A DNA stretch of 12,167 nt from Streptomyces griseus (GCA_943323705.2 CALPIT020000056.1:1-12167), one strand, 5' to 3'; positions 1 to 7,326 are shown, numbered from the stretch's first letter. The notes: generated by a model from the letters alone, not told the origin. Made by a program: numbers and translations.

Positions 1-867
1 ATCTATTTATTGTTTACAAAAGCAGACGGCATTTGCGCCATTGATCTAGATACAATCATACCTTGTTTATGGATTTCTTCATTAAAAAGGATTCCAAGAA
101 TTTACGATGCACACGAGCTGTTTTGCGAAATGAAAGAGATTGCATCAAGGCCTAAAATTTATAAACTCTGGAAAAGTATTGAAAAATATGCAGTTCCAAA
201 GTTTAAACATTGCTATACCGTTAATCACGTCATTGCAGAAGTATTCAAGAAATTATATGCAATAGATGTTGAAGTCATCAGAAGTATTGCACTATTGGAT
301 GAAAATAAATTTGCTCAACCAAAAGATAGGTTCATTTTATATCAAGGTGCGGTTAATGAAGGAAGAAGCTTTGAAACACTGATTCCTGCAATGAAATTGA
401 TCAACAGCAAACTCATCATCTGTGGTGATGGCAACTTCATGCAACAGGCTAAAGAATTAAGTCGTATTCACCAAGTTGAAGATAAAGTCATTTTCAAAGG
501 CATGCTTTCTCCGGATAAACTACAAGAAATTACGAGCCGATCCTATATTGGCATTACATTATTTGAGAAAGGAGCCAAAAGCAATTATTATTCCCTAGCC
601 AATCGTTTTTTTGATTATATACATGCCGGAACGCCTCAGATATGTGTAGACTATCCTCTTTATCACGAATTGAATAAAAAATACGATATTGCTGTTTTAA
701 TAGACGACCTTAAACCTGTTTCAATTGCGGCTCATGTAAACCAGCTTCTTGAGGACGAATCACAATGGAAGTCTTTGCATGAAAATTGTAAAAACGCCAC
801 AAAAGAACTTTGCTGGCAAAACGAAGAGAAAATTTTGATTGCTTTTTATAAGAAAATATTTGGATAA
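1..867 (+). CDS. Glycosyltransferase, GT4-like (GT-B fold), 5' end cut by window
   Basis: This looks like a sugar transferase that uses a nucleotide-activated donor, probably cytoplasmic or at the inner membrane, in surface-polysaccharide synthesis. The reading frame is open from base 1, so the gene begins outside the window and the TTG at position 10 is not a reliable start. About 288 codons are visible, and most of the N-terminal Rossmann domain is missing. The visible part has YDAHELF, typical of the acceptor-side domain of this family, then the linker and donor-binding domain with YQGAVNEGRSFETLIPAM (about 340-395) and ICGDGNFM (about 415-440). A nucleotide-sugar site follows, EKGAKSNYYSLANRFFDYI (about 565-625), then HAGTP. 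The second glutamate of the usual E-x7-E motif is not obvious, and NRFFDYIHAG is in its place. It overlaps the next glycosyltransferase, which suggests co-transcription. The sugar and acceptor cannot be inferred. Confidence 0.85.
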   Translation: MYLLFTKADGICAIDLDTIIPCLWISSLKRIPRIYDAHELFCEMKEIASRPKIYKLWKSIEKYAVPKFKHCYTVNHVIAEVFKKLYAIDVEVIRSIALLDENKFAQPKDRFILYQGAVNEGRSFETLIPAMKLINSKLIICGDGNFMQQAKELSRIHQVEDKVIFKGMLSPDKLQEITSRSYIGITLFEKGAKSNYYSLANRFFDYIHAGTPQICVDYPLYHELNKKYDIAVLIDDLKPVSIAAHVNQLLEDESQWKSLHENCKNATKELCWQNEEKILIAFYKKIFG

Positions 868-1981
868 ACATCTCCATATTGTCACTCATGATGTTCCCTG
901 GCCTGCCGATTTTGGCGGCGTTGTGGATTTATTTTACAAAATAAAAACACTTCACCAGCTGGGCATCAAGATTCATCTGCATTGTTATACAAGTAAACGT
1001 GCAGAACAGGCTATGCTTAACCGTTATTGTGAGTCTGTTGATTATTATCCTAGAAAGAAAAATCTGTCAATTCTCCCCTATTCCATTCCTTACATCGTAT
1101 TGTCTCGTTGTGATGACAAACTGTTGGCTAATCTAGAAAAAGACAATTATCCAGTATTATTAGAAGGCATACATTGTTCCTATCATCTGTTTAAAGGGAA
1201 ACTGAAAAACAGGAAAGTGCTGGTGCGGTTACATAATGTTGAATATAGTTATTATAAGAATCTTCATGCGGCAGAATCGGGTATTTTCAGAAAAATGTAT
1301 TACTTCGTTGAATCGATTTTATTAAAAAAGTATGAAAAAAAACTGGCACAAACAGCTACATTTTTGACCGTTAGTAAAACTGATGAAGCATTATATAAAA
1401 CTAGTTTTCACGCACAAGACCTTCATTTCCTTCCGGTTTTTATTCCTTGGTCTCAAATAAAGAGTAAAGCTGGCTCCGGTAATTTTTGCTTATACCATGG
1501 CAATCTAGCTGTTAATGAAAATGAAAAAGCTGTAATTTGGTTATTGGAAGAGATTTTTAGCAAGATAAATATACCATTTGTAGTAGCCGGAAAAAATCCA
1601 TCTTCAACACTTAAAAAAGCCGCACATAAGCAACTCAACACTTGTCTTGTCGAAAATCCTTCTGAACATGAACTTGATGACCTAATCAGAAAAGCACAAG
1701 TCAATATTCTGCCTTCATATAATTCTACTGGCGTAAAACTGAAATTAATCAATGCGTTATTTAATGGAAGACATTGCTTGGTAAATAAAGCTGCTGCCGA
1801 AGGAACTGCTGTAGAGGAAGCATGTTATTTTGCTGAAGACGCAAAAGAATTCTCAACTGAAATCATCAGACTTTTCGAGCTTCCATTCACAGAAGAAGAT
1901 ATCCTCAAAAGAAAACAAATCCTTGGTGAATTGTATGACAACCAAAAAAATGCTGAAACATTGATTACACTGTTATACTAG
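860..1981 (+). CDS. Glycosyltransferase, GT-B fold, probable TTG start
   Basis: A second putative glycosyltransferase of about 373 residues. The N-terminus HLHIVTHDVPWPADFGGVVD is the glycine-rich first strand and loop of a GT-B acceptor domain. The C-terminal half has FCLYHGNLAVNENEKAV, VVAGKNPS and STGVKLKLINALFNGRHCLV (residues about 285-315), which correspond to the donor-binding domain. There is no ATG near the 5' end. The frame is open from a TTG at 839, but the TTG at 860 (MDKHLHIV) puts the first strand at the usual distance from the start, so I prefer it. The start then overlaps the upstream glycosyltransferase by 8 bp, as in a tightly coupled operon. The 3' end overlaps the convergent ftsE by 17 bp. 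Substrate is unknown; lipopolysaccharide or capsule assembly is an inference from the gene pairing. Confidence 0.85.
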   Translation: MDKHLHIVTHDVPWPADFGGVVDLFYKIKTLHQLGIKIHLHCYTSKRAEQAMLNRYCESVDYYPRKKNLSILPYSIPYIVLSRCDDKLLANLEKDNYPVLLEGIHCSYHLFKGKLKNRKVLVRLHNVEYSYYKNLHAAESGIFRKMYYFVESILLKKYEKKLAQTATFLTVSKTDEALYKTSFHAQDLHFLPVFIPWSQIKSKAGSGNFCLYHGNLAVNENEKAVIWLLEEIFSKINIPFVVAGKNPSSTLKKAAHKQLNTCLVENPSEHELDDLIRKAQVNILPSYNSTGVKLKLINALFNGRHCLVNKAAAEGTAVEEACYFAEDAKEFSTEIIRLFELPFTEEDILKRKQILGELYDNQKNAETLITLLY

Positions 1982-2651
1982 CATTATCCAACACTTTTCC
2001 ATTTTCTGTTTTGATAGTTCTAGCAGGATATTTATTGATAACCATATAATCGTGTGTTGCCATTACGATGCAGGTGTCGTAGTCTTTACAAATATGAAAA
2101 AGCAGTTGCATGATTTCGTCACTGGTTTCGGGATCAAGATTACCGGTGGGTTCATCTGCAAGAATCAATTTTGGAGAATTGAGTAAAGCCCTTGCGATGT
2201 CAATACGTTGCTGCTCGCCACCACTCAATTCAAAAGGCATTTTAAAGCCTTTGGTTTTGAGATTTACTTTATCCAATACATCACTGATTTTTTCATCCAT
2301 TAATTTTTCATCTTTCCAACCTGTTGCTTTTAAAACAAATTTCAAATTTTCGTTTACATTTCTATCAGTCAACAATTGGAAATCTTGAAACACAACACCT
2401 ATATTTCTGCGTAAAAATGGAACGGTTTTCCAAGTTAGTTCTTTAAGATTATGACCAGCAACCCATCCTTCACCTTCAGTAAGTTCGAGATCTCCATACA
2501 TAGTTTTAAGTAAGCTGCTTTTGCCTGTTCCGGTTTTACCAACCAGATAAACAAATTCACCTTTTTCTACAGAAATATTTACATTTCCAAGTACCAAGCT
2601 GGAACCTTGATAAATATTTACGTTGCTTAACTCTACAATAGAACGAGACAT
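1965..2651 (-). CDS. ftsE: FtsE-like ABC transporter ATP-binding protein
   Basis: This is the ATPase half of the FtsEX complex, which in other bacteria couples ATP hydrolysis at the division site to activation of peptidoglycan hydrolases. The 228-residue length fits FtsE. All nucleotide-binding motifs are present: Walker A GKTGTGKSS (38-46), Q-loop VFQDFQLL (Q89), signature LSGGEQQR (143-150), Walker B ILADEPTGNLD (about 163-173, catalytic E167) and switch histidine H200. VFQDFQLL with ADEPTGNLDPET is characteristic of FtsE rather than LolD or MacB relatives, although those are the alternatives. The partner permease FtsX is not in this window, so the assignment rests on the ATPase alone. The gene has its own promoter in the end of purM, and its last 17 bp overlap the convergent glycosyltransferase. 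Confidence 0.85.
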   Translation of the reverse strand: MSRSIVELSNVNIYQGSSLVLGNVNISVEKGEFVYLVGKTGTGKSSLLKTMYGDLELTEGEGWVAGHNLKELTWKTVPFLRRNIGVVFQDFQLLTDRNVNENLKFVLKATGWKDEKLMDEKISDVLDKVNLKTKGFKMPFELSGGEQQRIDIARALLNSPKLILADEPTGNLDPETSDEIMQLLFHICKDYDTCIVMATHDYMVINKYPARTIKTENGKVLDNASITV

Positions 2652-2688
2652 ATTTTTTAAATTTACTTTTTTATCGATTTTTGAAAAA

Positions 2689-2719
2689 CAAATGTAAAGG
2701 CATAAAGATTAATAAACAA
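2689..2719 (-). promoter_or_regulatory. Bacteroidota-type promoter for ftsE
   Basis: On the minus strand a TTG (2719-2717) is followed after 20 bp by TACATTTG (2696-2689), a full match to the TAnnTTTG -7 box. The -33 element lies in the last codons of purM. Transcription would start near 2682, giving a leader of about 30 nt before the ftsE ATG at 2651. This suggests ftsE can be transcribed independently of purM. Pattern match only. Confidence 0.5.
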
Positions 2720-3890
2720 TTAGTTCCTCTCCAATTCTGACTTCGAGCGTTTTTTTAACATCTGCTTCCACCCTGCCGATGATTTGTGCATCAATTGAAA
2801 ACGATGCTGCAATATCAATAATTTCCTGCGCATATTTTTCATCACAATAAATTTCCATGCGGCAGCCCATGTTAAACACTTCATACATTTCACGTAAACT
2901 TGCGCCGCTATTGGCTTGTATCAATTGAAAAACTGGTGGAGGCGCAAATAGGTTGTCTTTAATTACTTTAAAATTTCCGGGCATATATTTCATGCATTTT
3001 GTTTGGCCGCCGCCACTGCAATGAATAATTCCGTTTATATTTTCGAAATGTGTTTCAAATAATTTCATGAAAACAGGTGCAAAAGTTCGTGTTGGACTCA
3101 GTAGCAATTTTCCGATTTCGATTTCATCAATGAAATTATCATTGGGAAATTTGACAATGTCTGTCATTTTATTTTTACCGATGTAAACAACTTCTTCATT
3201 TGTACCTGGATCATAGCTTTCTTTAAAATGAGTGGCATAATGTTTAGATAAAGCATCATGCCTCGCTGAAGTCAGACCATTGCTTCCTATTCCGCTATTG
3301 TATTCTGATTCATAAATAGCTTTTCCAAAACTTGCCAAACCAACAATTACATTTCCCGGAGCTATTTTATCATTGGTGATAATTTTGTTTTTAGGCCATC
3401 TGGTTGTCATAGTACCATTTACAGCAACGGTTCTCACCACATCGCCCACATCAGCAGTTTCACCGCCGAGATAATGAATGTTGACACCATAACCTGATAA
3501 CAAATCAAAGAAATCCTGGGTACCATTAATGATTTTATCAAGTACTTCGCCAGGAATTAAATGTTTATTTCTGTCGATGGTGGAATTAAATACGATGTTA
3601 TCATAAATTCCAACACAAAGCAAATCATCCAGATTCATCACAACGGCATCTTGCGCAATACCTGCCCAAACAGAAGCATCTCCAGTTTCTTTCCAATATA
3701 GATAAGCCAGAATGCTTTTTGTACCGGCACCATCAGCATGCATCACATTTACATATTCTGAATCAGCGCCAAGAAAATCCGGGTATAATTTACAGAATGC
3801 ATGAGGAAACAATCCTTTGCTTAATTTTTCAGTTGCCGCTAAAACTTCTTCTTTGTGAGCTGAAACGCCTCTTTGGTTATAAAGACTCAT
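2709..3890 (-). CDS. purM: Phosphoribosylformylglycinamidine cyclo-ligase (AIR synthetase)
   Basis: PurM performs the fifth step of de novo purine synthesis, the ATP-dependent closure of FGAM to aminoimidazole ribotide, in the cytoplasm. At 393 residues it is longer than E. coli PurM (345) and looks like the diverged form common in Bacteroidota. Family landmarks are HADGAGTKS (51-59), the ATP-binding segment IAQDAVVMNLDDLLCVG (78-94), LGGETADVGDVV (141-152), NGLTSARH (204-211) and the C-terminal glycine loop HCSGGGQTK (290-298). The frame is open up to 3938, but I start at the ATG at 3890 (MSLYNQRGVSAHKEEV). That is the typical N-terminus, and a promoter -7 box lies just upstream, inside the longer frame. 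It is divergent from ribF and followed by ftsE in the same direction. Confidence 0.9.
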   Translation of the reverse strand: MSLYNQRGVSAHKEEVLAATEKLSKGLFPHAFCKLYPDFLGADSEYVNVMHADGAGTKSILAYLYWKETGDASVWAGIAQDAVVMNLDDLLCVGIYDNIVFNSTIDRNKHLIPGEVLDKIINGTQDFFDLLSGYGVNIHYLGGETADVGDVVRTVAVNGTMTTRWPKNKIITNDKIAPGNVIVGLASFGKAIYESEYNSGIGSNGLTSARHDALSKHYATHFKESYDPGTNEEVVYIGKNKMTDIVKFPNDNFIDEIEIGKLLLSPTRTFAPVFMKLFETHFENINGIIHCSGGGQTKCMKYMPGNFKVIKDNLFAPPPVFQLIQANSGASLREMYEVFNMGCRMEIYCDEKYAQEIIDIAASFSIDAQIIGRVEADVKKTLEVRIGEELIVY

Positions 3891-3907
3891 TATTTTAAAT
3901 ATTGCTG

Positions 3908-3915
3908 CAAAACTA
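3908..3915 (-). promoter_or_regulatory. -7 promoter box for purM
   Basis: The minus strand reads TAGTTTTG here, a full match to TAnnTTTG, 17 bp upstream of the preferred purM ATG. The nearest upstream TTTG is only 14 bp away, shorter than the usual spacing, so the -33 element is uncertain. Its position supports the shorter purM start. The 11-bp surround TTAGTTTTGCA is repeated in inverse orientation in the ribF promoter. Confidence 0.4.
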
Positions 3916-3953
3916 ATTTTCAAATCTGACAAAACCATTTATTAATTATCATT

Positions 3954-3961
3954 TAGTTTTG
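3954..3961 (+). promoter_or_regulatory. -7 promoter box for ribF
   Basis: TAGTTTTG is a full match to TAnnTTTG, 14 bp before the ribF ATG, so the leader would be very short. No clear -33 TTTG is seen at the right distance. The flanking TTAGTTTTGCA (3953-3963) is the exact reverse complement of TGCAAAACTAA at 3906-3916, so two identical promoter cores face away from each other. Confidence 0.4.
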
Positions 3962-3975
3962 CACCTTTGTTTATA

Positions 3976-4896
3976 ATGAATGTATACAACAACATAAATG
4001 AACTTCCTGCCTTTGAAAAAGCAGTAATTACGATAGGTACTTTTGATGGATTGCATGATGGTCATAGGAAAATCATCAGTCAATTAAAGCAAGTAGCCAA
4101 TAAAATTAATGGCACGACGGTTGTAATTACTTTCTATCCTCATCCCAGACACGTATTAGAAAGCACAGCAAACAAAGTTTTTATCTTAAATACTCTTGAA
4201 GAAAAAATTTCTCTTTTACGGGCAGAGGGCATTGAAAACCTAGTCATCGTTCCGTTTACAAGTGAATTTTCGTCCATGGAAGCAGAATCCTATATCAGCG
4301 AATTTTTGGTTAAAAGTTTCAACCCACATACGATTATCATTGGTTATGATCATCGATTTGGTAAAAATCGGACAGGGAATTTCGAATTGCTTAAGCAAGG
4401 TGAGAGAAAATATGGTTATAAGGTTGTAGAGATTACAGAACAACAATTGAATGACATTGCCATCAGCAGTACAAAAATCAGACAAAAACTATCCGAAGGC
4501 GATATCATAACTGCAAATTCATTGCTTGGTTATGCCTACTTTTTTTCCGGCAAAGTTGTAAAAGGAGATCAATTTGGCAGAACAATTGGATTTCCAACAG
4601 CCAATCTAGAAATAGTGGAACAGGAAAAATTAATTCCTGGAAATGGTGTTTATGCCGTAGATGTGATGATTAATGACATGAAGTTAAAAGGCATGATGAA
4701 CATAGGTTTCCGGCCAACGGTCGGAGGCTTTATTAAAAAAATCGAGGTGAATATTTTTGATTTTAATGAAGATATTTACTACCAAAATATAACCGTCTTT
4801 TTAAAATCAAAATTGAGAGAAGAGAAGAAATTCAATAGTTTAGAAGAATTAAAAATTCAACTGGGAAATGATGCTTTAGCGGCAAAGGCTATCTGA
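3976..4896 (+). CDS. ribF: Bifunctional riboflavin kinase / FAD synthetase
   Basis: RibF phosphorylates riboflavin to FMN and adenylylates FMN to FAD in the cytoplasm. The 306 residues fit the two-domain bacterial enzyme. The N-terminal nucleotidyltransferase domain (about 10-180) has TIGTFDGLHDGH (19-30), where HDGH is the HxGH nucleotide-binding signature, then FYPHPRHV (53-60), GYDHRFGKNRTGNF (123-136) and ISSTKIR (163-169). The C-terminal flavokinase domain (about 185-306) has GRTIGFPTANL (201-211), NGVYAVDV (223-230) and MNIGFRPTVGG (241-251). I chose the ATG at 3976 over the TTG at 3967, which lies too close to the promoter box and adds only three residues. It converges on holA across a gap filled with heptamer repeats. 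Confidence 0.95.
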   Translation: MNVYNNINELPAFEKAVITIGTFDGLHDGHRKIISQLKQVANKINGTTVVITFYPHPRHVLESTANKVFILNTLEEKISLLRAEGIENLVIVPFTSEFSSMEAESYISEFLVKSFNPHTIIIGYDHRFGKNRTGNFELLKQGERKYGYKVVEITEQQLNDIAISSTKIRQKLSEGDIITANSLLGYAYFFSGKVVKGDQFGRTIGFPTANLEIVEQEKLIPGNGVYAVDVMINDMKLKGMMNIGFRPTVGGFIKKIEVNIFDFNEDIYYQNITVFLKSKLREEKKFNSLEELKIQLGNDALAAKAI

Positions 4897-4901
4897 AATT
4901 G

Positions 4902-4978
4902 GATGCTAGATACTTGATACTAGATGCTAGATACCAGATACTTGATATTAGATACTAGATACTAGATAATGGATAAGA
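4902..4978 (+). repeat. Degenerate 7-bp tandem array (GATACTA type), left arm
   Basis: Eleven consecutive 7-bp units start 6 bp after the ribF stop. The first nine (4902-4964) vary around GATACTA (GATGCTA, GATACTT, GATACCA, GATATTA), and the last two (GATAATG, GATAAGA) are decayed. Differences fall mainly in the last four bases while GAT is constant. The array is the left arm of an inverted pair with 5024-5079. Direct count from the sequence; function unknown. Confidence 0.9.
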
Positions 4979-5023
4979 CAAAACAAGATTTTTTACAAAA
5001 GGCTTTGTATAGAATGGAAGACA

Positions 5024-5079
5024 ATCCAGAATCCAGTATCCAGAATCCAGTATCTAGCATCCAGTATCAAGTATCTAGC
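5024..5079 (-). repeat. Degenerate 7-bp tandem array, inverted right arm
   Basis: Read on the minus strand this is seven full units (5027-5075) plus partial units at each end, varying around GATACTG/GATACTA with GATTCTG and GATGCTA. It is in opposite orientation to the array at 4902-4978. The outer ends of the two arms match exactly over 17 bp and, after one mismatch, a further 12 bp, so transcripts could form a long hairpin around a loop of about 45-55 nt. The array stops at the base before the holA stop codon. Confidence 0.9.
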
Positions 5080-6081
5080 TTACCCCACCACCATCATCGC
5101 TACCATTTCTTTCATCAAAGCTGCATCTTCGGTTCCGGAGTCGCCAACACCCAAACTTTTCATATTGTAATGATGAAGTAACAGAATTAATTTTTCAATG
5201 CCATTGTAGCCATAATTATTCATCATGGTAGTTGCTTGAGCTACGGCGAAACTATTATTGTAAAAAAGTGGTTTTAAAGCGAATTCTGATTTGTTACTTA
5301 ACCCATACACCGAATATACTTTACTAATAAAAGTATACAGTGCAGGCAATGCCATTTGAATGGGTGCAGATTTAGGATTCTTTTCAAAAAAATTGATAAT
5401 TTTGATTGCCGCAGATAAATTTTTTGTAGCAATAGCTGCTTGAAGTTCAAAAATATTGTACTCTTTACTGATGCCGATATATTTTTCAATTACATCTTCA
5501 TCAATCGTTTTTTTATCGCCGAGATTTATTTTAAGTTTTTCAATTTCAGTAACTATTCTGCCTAAATCATTTCCTATATGTTCTTGTAACAAACTCACTG
5601 ATTTCGATGAGATTTTCATTCCGATATCATTAACATAATCCGAAATCCAATCGTGAATTTTGTAGTCCTGTATTTTTGCTGAAATGAAAATCTCCCCATT
5701 TTTATCTAGCAATTTGAATAGCTTGGTTCGCTTGTCTATTGTTTTGCCTTTGTGTGCAATGATTAAGATAGTGCTCGCTAAAGGAGATTCAAGATAAGCT
5801 TCCAATTTCTCTATTGAATTCATGGATTGGGCTTCCTTGATCATGACCAGTTGCTTTTCTGCAAACATGGGATGTCTTCTGCATGCAGTAACTACAGGTA
5901 CCCAATCTGTATCTTTTCCGTAAAAAATGGTTTTGTTAAAATCAGCTTCTTCCGCTTTGATAATGTTATTTTCAGCAAAATCAACAAGTTGATCGATAAA
6001 ATAACCTTCCTCTCCATGAAATAAATAAACTGGCTTGAATTTCCCTTTTTTCCAATCTCCTATGATTTTTTCCACACTCAT
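5080..6081 (-). CDS. holA: DNA polymerase III delta subunit (clamp loader)
   Basis: HolA is the clamp-loader subunit that opens the sliding-clamp ring when delta, delta-prime and gamma/tau load it onto primed DNA. The 333-residue length matches the family. The N-terminus has the typical delta start, with GKFKPVYLFHGEEGYFIDQL (13-32). There is no Walker A motif, as expected because delta does not bind ATP. The middle domain has SVSLLQEHIGNDLGRIVTEI followed by EKLKINLG, a delta hallmark, and then EYNIFELQAAIATKNLSAA, leading to the helical collar domain. It starts at ATG 6081 and ends in VVG with a TAA that directly abuts a heptamer repeat array. It is divergent from the coiled-coil protein gene and convergent with ribF. 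Confidence 0.92.
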   Translation of the reverse strand: MSVEKIIGDWKKGKFKPVYLFHGEEGYFIDQLVDFAENNIIKAEEADFNKTIFYGKDTDWVPVVTACRRHPMFAEKQLVMIKEAQSMNSIEKLEAYLESPLASTILIIAHKGKTIDKRTKLFKLLDKNGEIFISAKIQDYKIHDWISDYVNDIGMKISSKSVSLLQEHIGNDLGRIVTEIEKLKINLGDKKTIDEDVIEKYIGISKEYNIFELQAAIATKNLSAAIKIINFFEKNPKSAPIQMALPALYTFISKVYSVYGLSNKSEFALKPLFYNNSFAVAQATTMMNNYGYNGIEKLILLLHHYNMKSLGVGDSGTEDAALMKEMVAMMVVG

Positions 6082-6130
6082 TGATTACAATTAGCTTATA
6101 ATGCACTAAATTAATATTTATATCACAATA

Positions 6131-6160
6131 AAAATGTAGAATTGTTTAAATATGGCACAA
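6131..6160 (-). promoter_or_regulatory. Possible promoter for holA
   Basis: On the minus strand a TTG (6160-6158) is followed after 19 bp by TACATTTT (6138-6131), seven of eight matches to TAnnTTTG, about 50 bp upstream of the holA ATG. The rest of the 6082-6245 spacer is AT-rich. I see no convincing promoter for the plus-strand gene at 6246. Confidence 0.3.
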
Positions 6161-6245
6161 TTTTGGTGGCTTTAAAGTTGTCAAAATTGCTATATCCTTT
6201 TAAAAGCCTTTATTATTAAAGTCAAAACTGAAATCAACTAACAAC

Positions 6246-7250
6246 ATGTCCACTGCCATTCCACAAAAAGAAGCTTCTTTACCTGAAAACATTACTGAAC
6301 TACCAGAAAAAAAATCAAAAGTAAAAGATATCCTTGTAGGGTTACTAATCCTTTCCCTTTTAGGGACCTGGGGTTATATCATTTGGGATAAAAACAACAC
6401 GCGTGAACTTGTTTCACAAAAAGACAATCTCATCAGCACCACTTCTACTCAAAAAGACCAGCTTCAGAAAGAATTGGAAGACGCAACCTTGAGATATGAA
6501 AATATTAAAACTGACAATGCAAAGAAAGACAGCACAATTTCATTTAGAGATAGAGAAATTGAAGATAAAAAATCACGAATTCGTACATTACTCTCAAAGA
6601 TGAATGCCTCACAAACTGATTTAAATGAAGCGAAAGCACTAATTCTATCTTTAAACTCAGATATTGAAGGTTACAAAGCGCAAATTGCAATACTTGAATC
6701 ACAAAAAGTTGAACTTACCAAAGCCAACGAAACTGTTACCAAAGAAAGAGACAGAATTCAAAAAAATTATGATTCTTCTATTGAGCAAATAAAAAACAGA
6801 GACAACACTATAGACATCGCTTCTACATTGCATGCTTCTAATTTCAATATTGTAGGGTTGAGTCAAAAAAGCAGCGGTAAAATCGTAGAAACATCTAAAG
6901 CAAAAAAAGTAGATCTCCTCCGCGTTAGCTTTGATCTTGATGAAAATATGATTACCACTTCAGGTGCAAAAATACTTTACATTATAATCACAGACCCTTC
7001 TGGAAAAGTAATTACAACTAATCAATTAGGTACTAGTAAATTCCAAACAAGAGAAGGAGATGCAAAAGACTTTACCCAAAAAATGGAAGTGAATTATGTT
7101 CAAAATAAACGCCAAACTATTAGTTTCGACTGGAAGTCAATGGAGACTTTCAAAATCGGAAATTATAAAATAGAAGTTTACAATAATGGCTTTAAAGTTG
7201 GGGAAGGAACTAGGAATTTAAAGAAAGGTGGGGTTAGTTGGATAGGGTAA
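6246..7250 (+). CDS. Single-pass membrane coiled-coil protein, unknown function
   Basis: I do not recognise a named family. The 334-residue protein has a short charged N-terminus ending in EKKSKVK, one hydrophobic segment DILVGLLILSLLGTWGYIIW (28-47), then a long charged, heptad-like helical stretch (about 50-190) rich in K, E, Q and D that looks like a coiled coil. The C-terminal part (about 200-334) is probably a beta-rich domain, with VDLLRVSFDLDENMI, IIITDPSGKVI and YKIEVYNNGFKVGEGTRNL. Positive residues before the membrane segment suggest an N-in orientation with the coiled coil and C-terminal domain in the periplasm. The layout suggests a scaffold or sensor anchored in the inner membrane, but that is inference. 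The start is ATG 6246 behind an A-rich leader without Shine-Dalgarno. The gene stands alone between divergent holA and a convergent outer-membrane protein gene. Confidence 0.85.
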   Translation: MSTAIPQKEASLPENITELPEKKSKVKDILVGLLILSLLGTWGYIIWDKNNTRELVSQKDNLISTTSTQKDQLQKELEDATLRYENIKTDNAKKDSTISFRDREIEDKKSRIRTLLSKMNASQTDLNEAKALILSLNSDIEGYKAQIAILESQKVELTKANETVTKERDRIQKNYDSSIEQIKNRDNTIDIASTLHASNFNIVGLSQKSSGKIVETSKAKKVDLLRVSFDLDENMITTSGAKILYIIITDPSGKVITTNQLGTSKFQTREGDAKDFTQKMEVNYVQNKRQTISFDWKSMETFKIGNYKIEVYNNGFKVGEGTRNLKKGGVSWIG

Positions 7251-7257
7251 GAAGAAA

Positions 7258-7326
7258 GGTTTAATTCGCTTCGCTGGTTTAAGGTTTAATGGTCTAAGGT
7301 GCCGACGCAGGTCTCCGAACGAGTCG
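7258..7326 (+). repeat. GGTTTAA heptamer copies plus GC-rich patch
   Basis: The gap after the 6246-7250 gene has four heptamers: GGTTTAA at 7258, 7276 and 7283, and GGTCTAA at 7291. The first two are separated by an 11-bp insert containing TTCGC twice. They lead into a 29-bp stretch (7298-7326) with 20 G or C bases, far above the surrounding DNA, containing CGAC and GTCG as short inverted ends. It looks like a fragment of a dispersed intergenic repeat, but one copy alone cannot prove that. The rest of the gap (7327-7408) is AT-rich, with only weak AT hairpins. Confidence 0.5.

Noticed and set aside
1970..1990. Heptamer-like ATACTAGCAT at the glycosyltransferase/ftsE junction
   Set aside because: It is coding sequence of both overlapping genes and has only about one unit of resemblance, so chance is the simpler explanation.
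3891..3938. Longer N-terminus for purM (start at 3938)
   Set aside because: The added residues do not match the PurM family start, and the predicted -7 box lies inside this stretch.
4994..5009. Perfect palindrome TACAAA-AGGC-TTTGTA in the loop between the heptamer arrays
   Set aside because: It is not followed by a T run on either strand and is short and AT-rich, so it is not a terminator by itself.
4902..5079. CRISPR array
   Set aside because: Units are contiguous 7-mers with no spacers, and there are no cas genes.
4969..5181. Open frame of 70 codons beginning MDKTKQDFLQKALYRMEDN between ribF and holA
   Set aside because: Beyond about codon 20 it only translates the heptamer array (SSIQNPVSSIQ) and then the antisense of the holA 3' end. 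The first 20 codons could be a gene remnant, but nothing supports a functional gene.
6167..7200. 14-bp direct repeat TGGCTTTAAAGTTG at 6167-6180 and 7187-7200, flanking most of the coiled-coil gene
   Set aside because: The second copy is coding (NGFKVG) and there is no other sign of a mobile unit. One 14-bp match in 12 kb of AT-rich DNA is plausible by chance.
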